A stretch of DNA of 64,000 bases, taken from the NCBI RefSeq assembly GCF_003863335.1, contig NZ_RRAZ01000017.1, positions 48,413 to 112,412 of the forward strand, given 5' to 3'. Of the stretch, positions 19,574 to 27,871 are shown in pieces; position 1 is the stretch's first letter; every line of letters starts with the position of its first letter. Below the pieces are notes generated by a model, which searched no databases, was not told where the DNA came from, and saw only the letters and a program-made list of their open reading frames with translations. This stretch comes from Falsigemmobacter faecalis. Lineage in GTDB: Bacteria > Pseudomonadota > Alphaproteobacteria > Rhodobacterales > Rhodobacteraceae. The position numbers and the translations under genes are program-made.

Positions 19574-20692
19574 TCAGAGCTTCGGCGCGGCGCCGACCAT
19601 ACCTTTTTGCAGCTCATAGGCCTCCTGGAGGCGCTTTGCCTCTGCCGGGGACCAGGTGTTCCAGAAGTCTGCATAGGCCACGTCCCCCTTGCGCAGCTCA
19701 ACCTTCATTGAGCCCGCGCGGCCGGGGACATTGAAATCCTCATTGGTGTAGATCCGGACACCGGCACCGCAGGCAATCTGCATCTGCTCGCCATCGCTGC
19801 GCATACCATGCGAGGAATAGGGCACTGCGACGGCCTGCAGATGGATGGCCTCATCACAGACCTCCGAGTAAGCCGTGGACACAAGGGCCCCCGCGCGATC
19901 ATAAAAGATCACACCCTTCATGCTGCCTTCGCCGTGTTTGTCGGCCAGAGATTTATCAAGCACATTGATCGCCAGATTTGCGCTTTCGGGGATGTTCCAC
20001 TCACGGCCGATGAAGGCGACTTTCTCAGGGGCCTCGATCCCTGCCATCTGCGAGGTCCAGGTGATGAAGATCGTATCTTCAGCCCGGTCCAGGCGCTCAC
20101 TTCTGCCTTTCGTCCACATTTCCAGCGCGCGGGTGCTGCCGTCGCGGTAGCTCAGGGTATTGCTGTCGCCCTCATCTTTGGCGAAGCCTTCGGCTTTCAG
20201 CTTCCCCTCAATCACTGCGCGGTCTTCACCGATGGTCATGCCAAGGACATCGAAATTCTTCGGCGCGGTCACCGCATCGCTGTCGGCATAGGGGCGCAGC
20301 ACGGTGAACAGCTCATAGCTGTGCCCCTTCAGAGCGCCGCCTTCGGTGAAGGTGACTTCCAGCATACCCTTGTCGGCGGGCTTTGAGGTGAAGGCGATCT
20401 CCGCCGGGCAGGTCGCCGAGCTTTGCTGCTGCACGGCAGCGGTCTCAGCAATCACGCCGTCGTCTGCGCGCCGGAACGCCACCACGCATTTGCCATATCC
20501 CATGCCGCCAAAGCCCTGCACCGCGACGGTCAGCTCACCATAGCCGCCGATCTGCGTCAGATCAAAGCCGAGCTGGCCCTGCGCATCGCTGTAGCCATTC
20601 ACGGTGTGATAGCCATCGGTGCCGGCAAAGCCCGTGGCAGCCGTGCTCAGCAGCACCGCCGTGAGAGCCGTCGTTTTCAACATGTGACGCAT
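19574..20692 (-). CDS. exported protein of unknown function (372 aa)
   Basis: The N-terminus MRHMLKTTALTAVLLSTAATGFAGTDGYH is a clear Sec signal peptide with a likely cut after GFA, so the protein is periplasmic. The mature part begins with a beta-rich domain (GQLGFDLTQIGGYGELTVAVQGFGGMGYGKCVVAF). A larger region with two or three further cysteines (CDEAIH, IACGAG) follows. It ends in a helix with FWNTWSPAEAKRLQEAYELQKG. AAGGGAGG six bases before ATG 20692 decides the start. It has its own strong terminator. I do not recognise the family; the regular composition supports a genuine gene. Confidence 0.85.
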   Translation of the reverse strand: MRHMLKTTALTAVLLSTAATGFAGTDGYHTVNGYSDAQGQLGFDLTQIGGYGELTVAVQGFGGMGYGKCVVAFRRADDGVIAETAAVQQQSSATCPAEIAFTSKPADKGMLEVTFTEGGALKGHSYELFTVLRPYADSDAVTAPKNFDVLGMTIGEDRAVIEGKLKAEGFAKDEGDSNTLSYRDGSTRALEMWTKGRSERLDRAEDTIFITWTSQMAGIEAPEKVAFIGREWNIPESANLAINVLDKSLADKHGEGSMKGVIFYDRAGALVSTAYSEVCDEAIHLQAVAVPYSSHGMRSDGEQMQIACGAGVRIYTNEDFNVPGRAGSMKVELRKGDVAYADFWNTWSPAEAKRLQEAYELQKGMVGAAPKL

Positions 20693-20789
20693 CGCGCGCC
20701 TCCCTTCAGATTGACAGGGGGATGGGCGCAAAGCATGGGTCAAAAGTCAACAAGACGCCGTGTAGATCACTGAGAAAATTTAACTTTCA

Positions 20790-20819
20790 ACCGGGGGCAA
20801 AGGCAAATCCGCCCCCGGT
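20790..20819 (-). terminator. terminator after the L,D-transpeptidase gene
   Basis: Nine-base perfect arms (20790-20798 and 20811-20819) with a 12-base loop. On the minus strand an AT-rich tail (GAAAGTTAAATTTT) follows. It begins seven bases past the stop. Confidence 0.6.
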
Positions 20820-20825
20820 GGTATT

Positions 20826-21473
20826 TCAGCGCACAATGACTTTCGCGCCGGGGCTGACGCGGGCGTGCAGATCAATGACATCCTGCTGGATCATCCGGAA
20901 ACAGCCCGCCGAGGCATTGCCGCCGATCGAGCGCCAGTCCGGCGTGCCATGAATGCGGAAACCCGTGTCATAGCCGTCTTTGTAAAGATAGATCGCCCGC
21001 GCCCCGAGGGGGTTACTCAGCCCGCCGGGCTGGCCGTCTTTCCAGCGCTCCAGCGAGGGGGTGCGCTTGATCATCTCCGGCGGCGGGGTCCACTTCGGCC
21101 AGCGCGCCTTGTGGTTCACGACTGTCTCGCCCTTCCAGCCGAAACCGTCTTTGCCGATGCCAATGCCATAGCGCAGCGCCGAACGCTCATCCTGGATCAG
21201 ATAGAGATGGCGTGTGGTGGTATCCACGAGGATCGTCCCCGGAGCCTCCTCCGGCAGCGGGTTCGGCACCAGCGTGCGCTGATATTCGACCGGCACTTTC
21301 GCCGGATCGAGGGCCGGGATCTTAAAGCCGCCGTCTTCGCGGGCGGACCAGTCCACCGGCTGAAGTTCTTCCGCGATCGGCGGCGGCGGTTTCGGCACGA
21401 ACTGACCTTTGTCCGCGTCCCAGGTGCAGGCTGCGAGTGCGAGAAGCGCAGCTGTCAGAAAAAGCTTTCTCAT
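20826..21473 (-). CDS. L,D-transpeptidase (YkuD family) lipoprotein
   Basis: A 215-aa cell-wall enzyme. The N-terminus MRKLFLTAALLALAAC is a lipoprotein signal with a lipobox ending LAAC. A proline-rich linker (PKPPPP) and the YkuD catalytic domain follow. The domain contains ILVDTTTRHLYLIQDE and ends in the active-site block RIHGTPDWRSIGGNASAGCFRM, with His, Ser, Gly and the nucleophile Cys of the HGT...S.GC.R motif. Such enzymes make 3-3 crosslinks in peptidoglycan or attach lipoproteins. GGAGAGGGT precedes the ATG. Confidence 0.93.
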   Translation of the reverse strand: MRKLFLTAALLALAACTWDADKGQFVPKPPPPIAEELQPVDWSAREDGGFKIPALDPAKVPVEYQRTLVPNPLPEEAPGTILVDTTTRHLYLIQDERSALRYGIGIGKDGFGWKGETVVNHKARWPKWTPPPEMIKRTPSLERWKDGQPGGLSNPLGARAIYLYKDGYDTGFRIHGTPDWRSIGGNASAGCFRMIQQDVIDLHARVSPGAKVIVR

Positions 21474-21564
21474 ACCCTCTCCGGGGTTATTCCATCACGG
21501 GATAAGTGCACCCTTTTGCGCGCAGGTGGAAGGGGCGGGTTCTCCCCACCCTGCCCGCAGTTGG

Positions 21565-22404
21565 TTAAAGAGTGGTTCGCATACGCCAGAGTTCGGGGAA
21601 AAGTTCCACCTCCAGCATACGGCGCAGATAGCTCACGCCCTCGGTGCCGCCGGTGCCGCGCCGAAAGCCGATCACCCGCTCAACCGTGGTGACATGGTTA
21701 AAGCGCCAGCGGCGGAAGTAGTCCTCAAAATCCACCAGCTTCTCGGCCAGCTCATAAGCCTCCCACCACCTTTCGGGATTGCGGTAGACCTCACACCAGA
21801 CCGCCTCAATGCGCGTGTCTTCCGCCCAGGGCGCGCGCAGATCGCGGCTCAGAATGTCCTGCGGCACCGCCAGCCCCATGCGCGACAGCGCCCGCAGCGC
21901 CTCATCATAAAGCGAAGGTTTCGCCAGTTCTGCCTCCAGAGCCGCGACCAGATCGGGGCGGTGCTCATGGGGGCCGAGCATCGCAAGATTGCGGTTACCC
22001 ACGGCATATTCGATCAGCCGGTACTGCGCCGACTGAAACCCCGAGCTTTGCCCGAGGCTGGGGCGGAAGCTCTGGTAATCGCTGGGCGTCATGGTGCGCA
22101 GCACATCCCAGGCAGAGTTCAGCTGCTCAAAGATCCGCGCGATGCGGCTGAGCATCTTGAAGGCCTGGCGCAGCTGATCCGCGGCCAGCGCCTGGCGGCA
22201 GGCATTCATCTCATGCAGCGCGAGGCGCATCCACAGCTCAGAGGTCTGGTGCTGGATGATGAAAAGCATCTCATCATGGGCCTGCGACAGCGGCTTTTGT
22301 GCAGACAGGATGGTATCAAGCTGCAGATAATCGACATAGGACATGCGGTCCTGAAACGACATCTGCGCGCCCTCGCGGGCGGGATTATAGGGACACTGGC
22401 TCAT
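21565..22404 (-). CDS. kynA: tryptophan 2,3-dioxygenase
   Basis: A 279-aa heme enzyme that opens the indole ring of tryptophan to N-formylkynurenine. Family landmarks are [16 protein letters not shown], the substrate- and heme-pocket block [37 protein letters not shown], and the C-terminal [25 protein letters not shown] carrying the heme-ligand histidine. The ATG at 22404 is chosen over an upstream start because homologues begin here. It lies downstream of kynU on the same strand with a 133-base gap, so the two probably form a kynurenine operon. A formamidase (kynB) is not in the window. Confidence 0.95.
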   Translation of the reverse strand: MSQCPYNPAREGAQMSFQDRMSYVDYLQLDTILSAQKPLSQAHDEMLFIIQHQTSELWMRLALHEMNACRQALAADQLRQAFKMLSRIARIFEQLNSAWDVLRTMTPSDYQSFRPSLGQSSGFQSAQYRLIEYAVGNRNLAMLGPHEHRPDLVAALEAELAKPSLYDEALRALSRMGLAVPQDILSRDLRAPWAEDTRIEAVWCEVYRNPERWWEAYELAEKLVDFEDYFRRWRFNHVTTVERVIGFRRGTGGTEGVSYLRRMLEVELFPELWRMRTTL

Positions 22405-22537
22405 AACGGGCTCCGGGGGGATGTGTGTGGGGGGACAAAGCGGGCTCAGGCCCGCGCCGTCCCCACCCAAAGCTCCGCCATCCTGCGCCAGAGGCAGGCC
22501 CAGGCCGCCGGGCGGCACAGAGGCGGAAGTCGCTTCA

Positions 22538-23734
22538 TCAGGTCACGGCAGCTTTCGTTTTGAACTCATCGCGGTCCCAGGCTTTGGTTTCCAGGATTTC
22601 CGCCAGGATGTCCACCGCGCGGCTGACCTCCTCAAGCCCGATATAGAGCGGGGTGAAGCCGAAGCGCAGAATATCGGGCGCGCGGAAGTCGCCCACCACA
22701 CCGCGCGAAATCAGCGCCTGCATGACGGCATAGCCCTCCGGGTGGCGAAAGCTGACCTGCGAGCCGCGCGCGGCATGATCCATCGGGGTCGCAAGCTCAA
22801 GGCCCGGGCATTTCGCGGTGACGCCCGCGATGAAAGCATCGGTCAGCTCCAGCGATCGCGCCCGCAGATCCCGGACCGCGACCCCTTCCCAGACGTCGAG
22901 CGCCGCATCGAGCGCTGCAAGCTGCAGGATCGCCGGGGTGCCCACACGCATCCGCTCAATCCCCGCGCCGGGGCGATAGGTCAGATCAAAGGCGAAGGGG
23001 CTGTCATGGCCGAGCCAGCCCGAGAGGGCCGGGCGCACCTGATCGGCGAGGCGGGGTGCCACATAGATGAAGGCCGGACCACCCGGGCCGGAGTTCAGAT
23101 ATTTATAGCTGCAGCCCACGGCAAAATCCGCGCCACCAGCGGCCACTTCGCAATCGACGGCACCGGCACTATGCGCCAGATCCCAGATCGCCAGCGCGCC
23201 CGCGGCATGGGCTTTTGCCGTCAGCGCAGCCATGTTGTGGCGACGACCGGTGCGGTAGTCGACCTCGGTGATCAGGATGGCAGCGACCGTCTCATCAATC
23301 GCAGCCTCGACCTCTTCGGGGGCGACGGTTTTCAGCACATACTCCGGGCCCAGCGTGCGCAGCAGACCATCGGCAATATAAAGATCCGACGGGAAATTGC
23401 CGGTATCCGAAAGCACCACCCGACGCCCGGGGCGCAGCTCCAGCGCCGAGGCAAGCGCCTGATAGACCTTGATCGAGAGCGTATCGCCCATGACCACGGC
23501 CCCCGCCTCAGCGCCGATCAGCCGGGCGATACGGTCGCCCACACGGCGCGGCATCTCCATCCAGCCCGCGCGGTTCCAGGCGGTAATCAGCATACCGCCC
23601 CATTCCTGCTGCACCGCCGCCGCCACCCGCGCAGGCACCCCTTTGGGCAGCGGACCCAGCGAATTGCCGTCGAGATAGATCATGCCCTCAGGCAGATCGA
23701 ACAGGGCTTTGGTTGCGTTGAAATCGACCGGCAT
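22538..23734 (-). CDS. kynU: kynureninase
   Basis: A 398-aa PLP enzyme that splits kynurenine into anthranilate and alanine. It begins with the family motif [15 protein letters not shown]. The PLP-phosphate region and the aspartates of DLAHSAGAV are present. The Schiff-base lysine lies in [20 protein letters not shown], the best-known kynureninase signature. The ATG at 23734 follows a GGAG stretch. The order kynU-kynA implies catabolism of tryptophan through anthranilate. Confidence 0.95.
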   Translation of the reverse strand: MPVDFNATKALFDLPEGMIYLDGNSLGPLPKGVPARVAAAVQQEWGGMLITAWNRAGWMEMPRRVGDRIARLIGAEAGAVVMGDTLSIKVYQALASALELRPGRRVVLSDTGNFPSDLYIADGLLRTLGPEYVLKTVAPEEVEAAIDETVAAILITEVDYRTGRRHNMAALTAKAHAAGALAIWDLAHSAGAVDCEVAAGGADFAVGCSYKYLNSGPGGPAFIYVAPRLADQVRPALSGWLGHDSPFAFDLTYRPGAGIERMRVGTPAILQLAALDAALDVWEGVAVRDLRARSLELTDAFIAGVTAKCPGLELATPMDHAARGSQVSFRHPEGYAVMQALISRGVVGDFRAPDILRFGFTPLYIGLEEVSRAVDILAEILETKAWDRDEFKTKAAVT

Positions 23735-23802
23735 GACGCCTCTCCGTAGCAGGGGTTGGCGGCAGTGAAACAAAGGCCGGATGAAGTTTCAAGCTTAAAG
23801 CG

Positions 23803-24321
23803 TCACGCCATCCATTCGGCATCTTCCGGCAGCGACAGCAGATCCGGCAGCGACAGCGCCACCCCGGCCCCGAGGAGATGCTCGGTGATGCGCCCCCGGG
23901 CCTCGCCCTGCGACCAGAAGATCTGGGTCAGACAAAGCCCGAGCGGCTGCGAGACAACCCGTCCGCTTTCGGCCGCATACCAATAAAGCTGCCCCCCGGT
24001 CCCCCCGGCTCCCTGCCGGGCAGACCAGGCAACCAGCAGCGCATCGACGCTCTGCCGCTCGCGCCGCCAGGCGGCGAAATCCACCAGCGCCAGCCCTTCG
24101 GCGAGGGCCGGGTGCAGCACTTCGGGCACCTGCTCCAGACGGCGCATCCAGATCAGATCGCTGACCAGCGCGCGCGACAAAAGATCGCCGAAAGCCCCCT
24201 CGCGCGCCTGCAAAAGCCCGCGCAGGCGCGGTACCGGCAGGGCGTCCAGACAGTCCAGCAGCAGATGGTTCTGCCAGCGATTGAAGCGTGCCATCCGCAG
24301 GCACCAGCGCTGAGTGATCAC
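23803..24321 (-). CDS. DinB-family protein
   Basis: About 172 aa, of the DinB/YfiT-like four-helix family of probable metal-dependent enzymes, often linked to thiol transferase activity. Family features are the opening RMARFNRWQNHLLLDCLDAL and the late segment with QIFWSQGEARGRITEHLLGAG, which in typical members is NHQTHHRGQIHTLL. Here the first two expected histidines are replaced (IFWSQGEARG), so the metal site may be incomplete. The start is uncertain: GTG 24321 gives the usual few residues before TMARYN-type sequence, and ATG 24294 is the alternative. It runs divergently from the binding-protein gene. Confidence 0.65.
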   Translation of the reverse strand: MITQRWCLRMARFNRWQNHLLLDCLDALPVPRLRGLLQAREGAFGDLLSRALVSDLIWMRRLEQVPEVLHPALAEGLALVDFAAWRRERQSVDALLVAWSARQGAGGTGGQLYWYAAESGRVVSQPLGLCLTQIFWSQGEARGRITEHLLGAGVALSLPDLLSLPEDAEWMA

Positions 24322-24538
24322 TTTGTAACGCCATAGTTGCCCCGACCGGCCGACTATGCCCGATGACGGCAGCTTTGCACCAGAAATTATAGCCCTGACG
24401 CGCGTCCCCCGCAGCCTGCCCCCCCCTGCATCTTTTTCGGTCACCCGCTGCCTGCCCCCCCTCGCGCTGCGGTTCGCCCTTGAGGGGGACGGGCGGCTTC
24501 GCTAGGCTCCGCGATCTGATCTCCCGCTTTGAGGACCA

Positions 24539-25588
24539 ATGATGATCCGCAAATCCGCCCTTCTCCTTTCCGCCGTCAGTTTCCTCGCCACGCCGGCGAT
24601 TTCGGCAGATGCTGATCTTACCATTTTTGACTGGGCCGGTTTTGAGGTCGATGGCCTCTTTGCCGAATATGTCGCCAAACACGGCACCACGCCCACCTTC
24701 GCGCTTTTCGGCGATGACGATGAGGCCTTCCAGAAGGTCGCCTCGGGCTTTCGGGTCGACGGCGTTCACCCCTGCTCGCAGATGGTGTCGAAATACCGCG
24801 ATGCCGGTCTGATTGAGCCCTGGGATACCTCGAAGATCCCGGCGTTCAACGACATCTATCCTGCGATGCTCGATTCTGAGGTGTTTAAGGACGAGCAGGG
24901 CATCTGGTTCCTGCCGTCTTACTGGGGTGCCACCGCCGTGGCCTATAACACCGAGACCGTTCCGGCCGAAGACGTTGCCTCGCTGCAGGTCTTTGTGAAC
25001 CCGAAATATCAGGGCCGCATCTCGCTGCCCGACAGCTCGGATGACGTCTGGTCGCTGGCCTATCTCGCCACCGGCGTGACCGACTGGACCGAGGTCACCG
25101 ACGCGCAGTATCAGGCCGCCGCCGACTGGCTGCGCAAGGCCCATGAGAACGTCTATCACTACTGGGCTGACCCGGCCGATCAGATCCAGCAGATGGCCGC
25201 TGGCGCGGTCAGCATCTCCTGGTCCTGGAATGACGGGGTGGCGCTTTTGCAGGCGGAGAACTACCCCGTTGGCTTCCAGCGCGAAGCAACCGAGGGCTCG
25301 GCCACCTTCACCTGCGGTTTCGTCAATATGAAAGACGGCCCCGGCTCTGAAGAGAAGCTCTATGATTTCGTGAACTCCTGGATCCGTGCCGATGCGGCCA
25401 AACCGCTCCTGGAGGAGCTGGGCTATGGCCACGCCAACCAGAAGGGCATGGAAGGCATCGACAAAGAGACCCTGGTGAAGGCCGGTCTGCAGGAAATCAG
25501 CGCTCCGACCCTCGCTCAGGTGCCCAATGATCCGAAGCTGCGCGAGCGTCAGCTGGCAGAGTTTGAAAAGATCAAAGCCGGTTTCTGA
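24539..25588 (+). CDS. periplasmic polyamine-type ABC substrate-binding protein (orphan)
   Basis: A 349-aa PotD/PotF-like binding protein. The signal peptide MMIRKSALLLSAVSFLATPAISA precedes a mature part beginning DADLTIFDWAGFEVDGLFAEY, typical of spermidine/putrescine binders. Further family stretches are WFLPSYWGATAVAYNTETV, ISLPDSSDDVWSLA and SISWSWNDGVALLQ. No permease or ATPase gene of the family is nearby and a strong terminator follows, so it is transcribed alone. Ligand specificity is inferred from the family only. GAGGACC lies just before the start; a second ATG one codon later is equally possible. Confidence 0.9.
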   Translation: MMIRKSALLLSAVSFLATPAISADADLTIFDWAGFEVDGLFAEYVAKHGTTPTFALFGDDDEAFQKVASGFRVDGVHPCSQMVSKYRDAGLIEPWDTSKIPAFNDIYPAMLDSEVFKDEQGIWFLPSYWGATAVAYNTETVPAEDVASLQVFVNPKYQGRISLPDSSDDVWSLAYLATGVTDWTEVTDAQYQAAADWLRKAHENVYHYWADPADQIQQMAAGAVSISWSWNDGVALLQAENYPVGFQREATEGSATFTCGFVNMKDGPGSEEKLYDFVNSWIRADAAKPLLEELGYGHANQKGMEGIDKETLVKAGLQEISAPTLAQVPNDPKLRERQLAEFEKIKAGF

Positions 25589-25612
25589 GCGGATTTGTTC
25601 CAAAGGTTTTTG

Positions 25613-25638
25613 AAAGCCGGCCCTGATGGGCCGGCTTT
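25613..25638. terminator. terminator after the binding-protein gene
   Basis: An eleven-base perfect stem (25613-25623 with 25628-25638) with a TGAT loop and TTTT at the end of the 3' arm. It starts 25 bases after the stop. Confidence 0.88.
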
Positions 25639-25677
25639 TGCCATTCCGAAGCAGGCGTGCGGCGGATCATTGCTGCA

Positions 25678-25760
25678 ACCCTGAGTGTAACCGGTCAAAG
25701 ATTTTTAAATTTACCGATATATTACAAGTAATTATGAATTACCCATATTTCCGAACAGCA
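25678..25760 (+). promoter_or_regulatory. AT-rich promoter region of the 196-aa exported protein
   Basis: An AT-rich block (GATTTTTAAATTTACCGATATATTACAAG and onward) stands out in the GC-rich surroundings. It lies 110-190 bases before the ATG at 25870 and probably holds the promoter and upstream element. No exact -35/-10 pair can be assigned with confidence. Confidence 0.35.
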
Positions 25761-25869
25761 TTCCATACCCGCTGTTCAGCAGGTGCGACTCAAAGAACCG
25801 GCGGAACTGGAGAGCCCGCTTCCGCTTTGTCTCATCAGGAAATCACGGTTACCGTATGGAGGAAAACCG

Positions 25870-26460
25870 ATGCTGATGAACCGGACACCGCTGATCACGG
25901 GCCTTATGGCACTCGCCCTTGCTGCACCCTCCTTGGCGCAGACCCCGGCGGCCCCGACCGCCCCTGAGACGCCTCCGGCCGCCACGACCCCGATGACGCC
26001 GCCCGCAACCCCCATGGCCCCCGCCACCCCGGGTGCCGCAGGTACACCGATGGCCCCGGGTGCCGCCGGCACCCCGATGGATTGCGACGCCGAGTTCACC
26101 CGCCGCGATACGGATGCAAACGGAATGCTCAGCGAAACTGAGGCGCCCTCTTATTATGCCCGCGCCCGCATTGATGGCAAAGAGATCGCGGCGACCGGCG
26201 TGAGCAAAGACGACTTTCTGGCCGCCTGTCACGGCGATGCCTTTGATCGCGCTGAACCCGAGGCCGGTGCCCCCTTTGAAGGTGCCAACAGCTTCACCGA
26301 AAACCAGGCCCGCGACCGTGCCATTGCCTGGGGCCTCACCGATGTCGCTGAGATGACCAAAGACGATAACGGCATCTGGCGCAGCAGCGGCAAGCTGGAC
26401 GGTGCGGATGTCGATGTCGCCGTCGACTACAAAGGCAATGTCGTCACCAGCACCAAATAA
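25870..26460 (+). CDS. exported Pro/Ala/Thr-rich protein with EF-hand-like motif (196 aa)
   Basis: GGAGGAAAACCG before ATG 25870 and the signal peptide MLMNRTPLITGLMALALAAPSLAQ fix the start. The mature N-terminus is a low-complexity linker of PAAPTAPET/TPMAPGAAG-type repeats (about residues 25-70). Next comes a calcium-loop-like RRDTDANGMLSETE, with Asp, Asp, Asn and Glu spaced as in an EF-hand. The C-terminal domain contains NSFTENQARDRAIAWGLTDVAEM and ends in a beta hairpin (ADVDVAVDYKGNVVTS), like PRC-barrel or PepSY-type domains. The family is not identified. It is first in a run of small stress-like genes. Confidence 0.8.
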   Translation: MLMNRTPLITGLMALALAAPSLAQTPAAPTAPETPPAATTPMTPPATPMAPATPGAAGTPMAPGAAGTPMDCDAEFTRRDTDANGMLSETEAPSYYARARIDGKEIAATGVSKDDFLAACHGDAFDRAEPEAGAPFEGANSFTENQARDRAIAWGLTDVAEMTKDDNGIWRSSGKLDGADVDVAVDYKGNVVTSTK

Positions 26461-26486
26461 CCCGGCTCGGATTGAGGAGAGTTTAC

Positions 26487-27101
26487 ATGACTGTTATTAC
26501 CCGACTTTACCGCACTTATGACGATGCCCGCCGTGCGATTGATGCCGTGAACGGTATGAAACTCGCGGGGGTGGATGCCTCCTTCGCGGGCAACGAATCC
26601 GTGCAGACCACGCACCGGGACTATCAGACCCGTCTGGGTGAGCCGGTCGACCGCGTTGAAATGCATGACGCCCCGACCGCGACGGCAACCGGTGCAGGTG
26701 TTGGCGCAGCGGTGGGCGGCGGTGCAGGTCTGCTCGCGGGTCTTGGGATGCTGGCGATCCCGGGTCTCGGCCCGGTCGTGGCGGCGGGCTGGCTGGCAGC
26801 GACCCTTGCGGGGGCCGCAGGCGGGGCGCTGGCCGGTGGCGCAATCGGTGCGCTCGCCGATCTCGGGATCCCCGAGGAAGACGCCCCGGTTTACGGTGAA
26901 GCGCTGCGCCGCGGCGGGGTTCTGGTGTCCGTCCGCACGCCGGATGAGCATCGGATCGCGGTTGAGAATGCCCTCACCGTGGTTGACGCGGCCGAACTCT
27001 CGGAACTGCGCAGCCGCTATGAAGGCGAGGGCTGGCACGCCGCGGAGACCGAGGAGGAACGCGCGAGGCGTCTGCGCAGCACGCCCCCGCCGATGATCTG
27101 A
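26487..27101 (+). CDS. general-stress-protein-17M-like protein with glycine-zipper core (204 aa)
   Basis: The N-terminus MTVITRLYRTYDDARRAIDAVNGM resembles the YflT/GSP17M domain of general stress proteins. The middle (about residues 70-125) is a glycine/alanine-rich hydrophobic zipper (GAGVGAAVGGGAGLLAGLGML and GAAGGALAGGAIGALADLG), able to insert in or span a membrane. A second small domain follows (GEALRRGGVLVSVRTPDEHR). GAGGAG lies upstream of ATG 26487; the earlier in-frame ATG lacks a ribosome binding site. Family knowledge points to envelope or oxidative stress; the function is unproven. Confidence 0.8.
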   Translation: MTVITRLYRTYDDARRAIDAVNGMKLAGVDASFAGNESVQTTHRDYQTRLGEPVDRVEMHDAPTATATGAGVGAAVGGGAGLLAGLGMLAIPGLGPVVAAGWLAATLAGAAGGALAGGAIGALADLGIPEEDAPVYGEALRRGGVLVSVRTPDEHRIAVENALTVVDAAELSELRSRYEGEGWHAAETEEERARRLRSTPPPMI

Positions 27102-27186
27102 CTTTAGCACCCACAGCCCTGAGTAACGGTCCGCCGCCCCCGGCACCGGACTGTCACCAGGCACTCTCAGAGAGCCGGAGATCCCT

Positions 27187-27342
27187 ATGACCAGAGAGCC
27201 TGATAAGACCACGCCGCGCCCGGGCGAACCGGCTCAGAGCCAGGCGCAGCCGCAACCGCCGTCTGAGCAGCGTCAGGATCAGCCTCTCCGGCAGATCGGC
27301 GCGACTCAGGAGGCGGCCCGCGACGAGGCTGAAGAGGACTGA
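27187..27342 (+). CDS. small disordered protein (51 aa)
   Basis: ATG 27187 follows CCGGAGATCCCT, a good ribosome binding site. The 51 residues are almost entirely Gln, Pro, Glu, Arg and Ala: MTREPDKTTPRPGEPAQS, then a QAQPQPP stretch and an acidic end ARDEAEED. There are no hydrophobic residues to form a core, so the protein is intrinsically disordered. A very strong terminator lies 50 bases after the stop, which supports an expressed gene. The family is unknown, but similar short disordered proteins are common in stress clusters. Confidence 0.55.
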   Translation: MTREPDKTTPRPGEPAQSQAQPQPPSEQRQDQPLRQIGATQEAARDEAEED

Positions 27343-27391
27343 GAGCGCCGCTCCCGCGCTTTCTGGTCTGATCACGCCTGCGTGGTTTTGT

Positions 27392-27430
27392 CACCGCCCG
27401 CCCCGACCGGGGCGGGCGGTGCTTTGTTTT
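27392..27430 (+). terminator. strong terminator after the stress-like cluster
   Basis: A thirteen-base perfect GC-rich stem (27392-27404 with 27409-27421), a four-base loop, then CTTTGTTTTT. Confidence 0.92.
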
Positions 27431-27550
27431 TAAGGGGTTTCTCTGCGGACCCGCGTCTGGCCGGGCGCGATCACGCAGCCATCCCGTTGCAGAGCCGCGA
27501 AGACTGTGCGAAAGGCGCGCTTTCCCGTCTGACAGTCAGAAAAGACCACC

Positions 27551-27754
27551 ATGCACCTCTCCGAAAAAGACCGCGACATGCTGCTGAAGACTCTGGACAG
27601 CAAGAACCCGGAACTGCTCCAGGCCCGGATGGCCAATGCGCTTTTGCTGCTTGCAGACGGTTTGAGCGCTGAGGATGTGGCCGGACTTCTGTTCATCGAA
27701 GAACAGACCGTATCGACCTGGGAAAAGATTTACGCCCGTCGCCACGCCGCCTGA
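27551..27754 (+). CDS. small helix-turn-helix protein (67 aa)
   Basis: The sequence reads as a single homeodomain-like HTH: ARMANALLLLADGLSAEDVAGLLFIEEQTVSTWEKIYARR (described at residues 25-64), the form seen at the N-terminus of IS630-type transposases and in small stand-alone regulators. No DDE catalytic domain follows in any frame, so it is either an independent small DNA-binding protein or a domesticated transposase head. No inverted repeats of an IS are seen around it. The upstream region has only a weak ribosome binding site. Confidence 0.65.
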   Translation: MHLSEKDRDMLLKTLDSKNPELLQARMANALLLLADGLSAEDVAGLLFIEEQTVSTWEKIYARRHAA

Positions 27755-27871
27755 GGCCGCCGGACCCGCCGGCTGCCTGGTCAGCCGGCGTCCATCCCCC
27801 CCCGCGGTCCGGCACGGATGACCGGATCGACTGCAGATCGCGCGACCGCTTTTCGCAATCTGCGCCCTGCC

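Noticed and set aside
22421..23749. 442-codon plus-strand frame
   Set aside because: It lies antisense to kynU, which has full family motifs; the translation is Arg/His-rich and without domains, a typical shadow frame.
23795..25603. 602-codon minus-strand frame
   Set aside because: It is antisense to the binding-protein gene, whose signal peptide and family motifs are clear.
25803..25830. EcfG (general stress sigma factor) promoter GGAAC-N17-CGTT upstream of the stress-like genes
   Set aside because: GGAAC is present, but at the required spacing the -10 reads CTTT or GCTT rather than CGTT, so the match is not good enough.
27551..27754. IS630-type insertion sequence
   Set aside because: Only an HTH head is present; there is no DDE catalytic domain, terminal inverted repeats or TA duplication visible.
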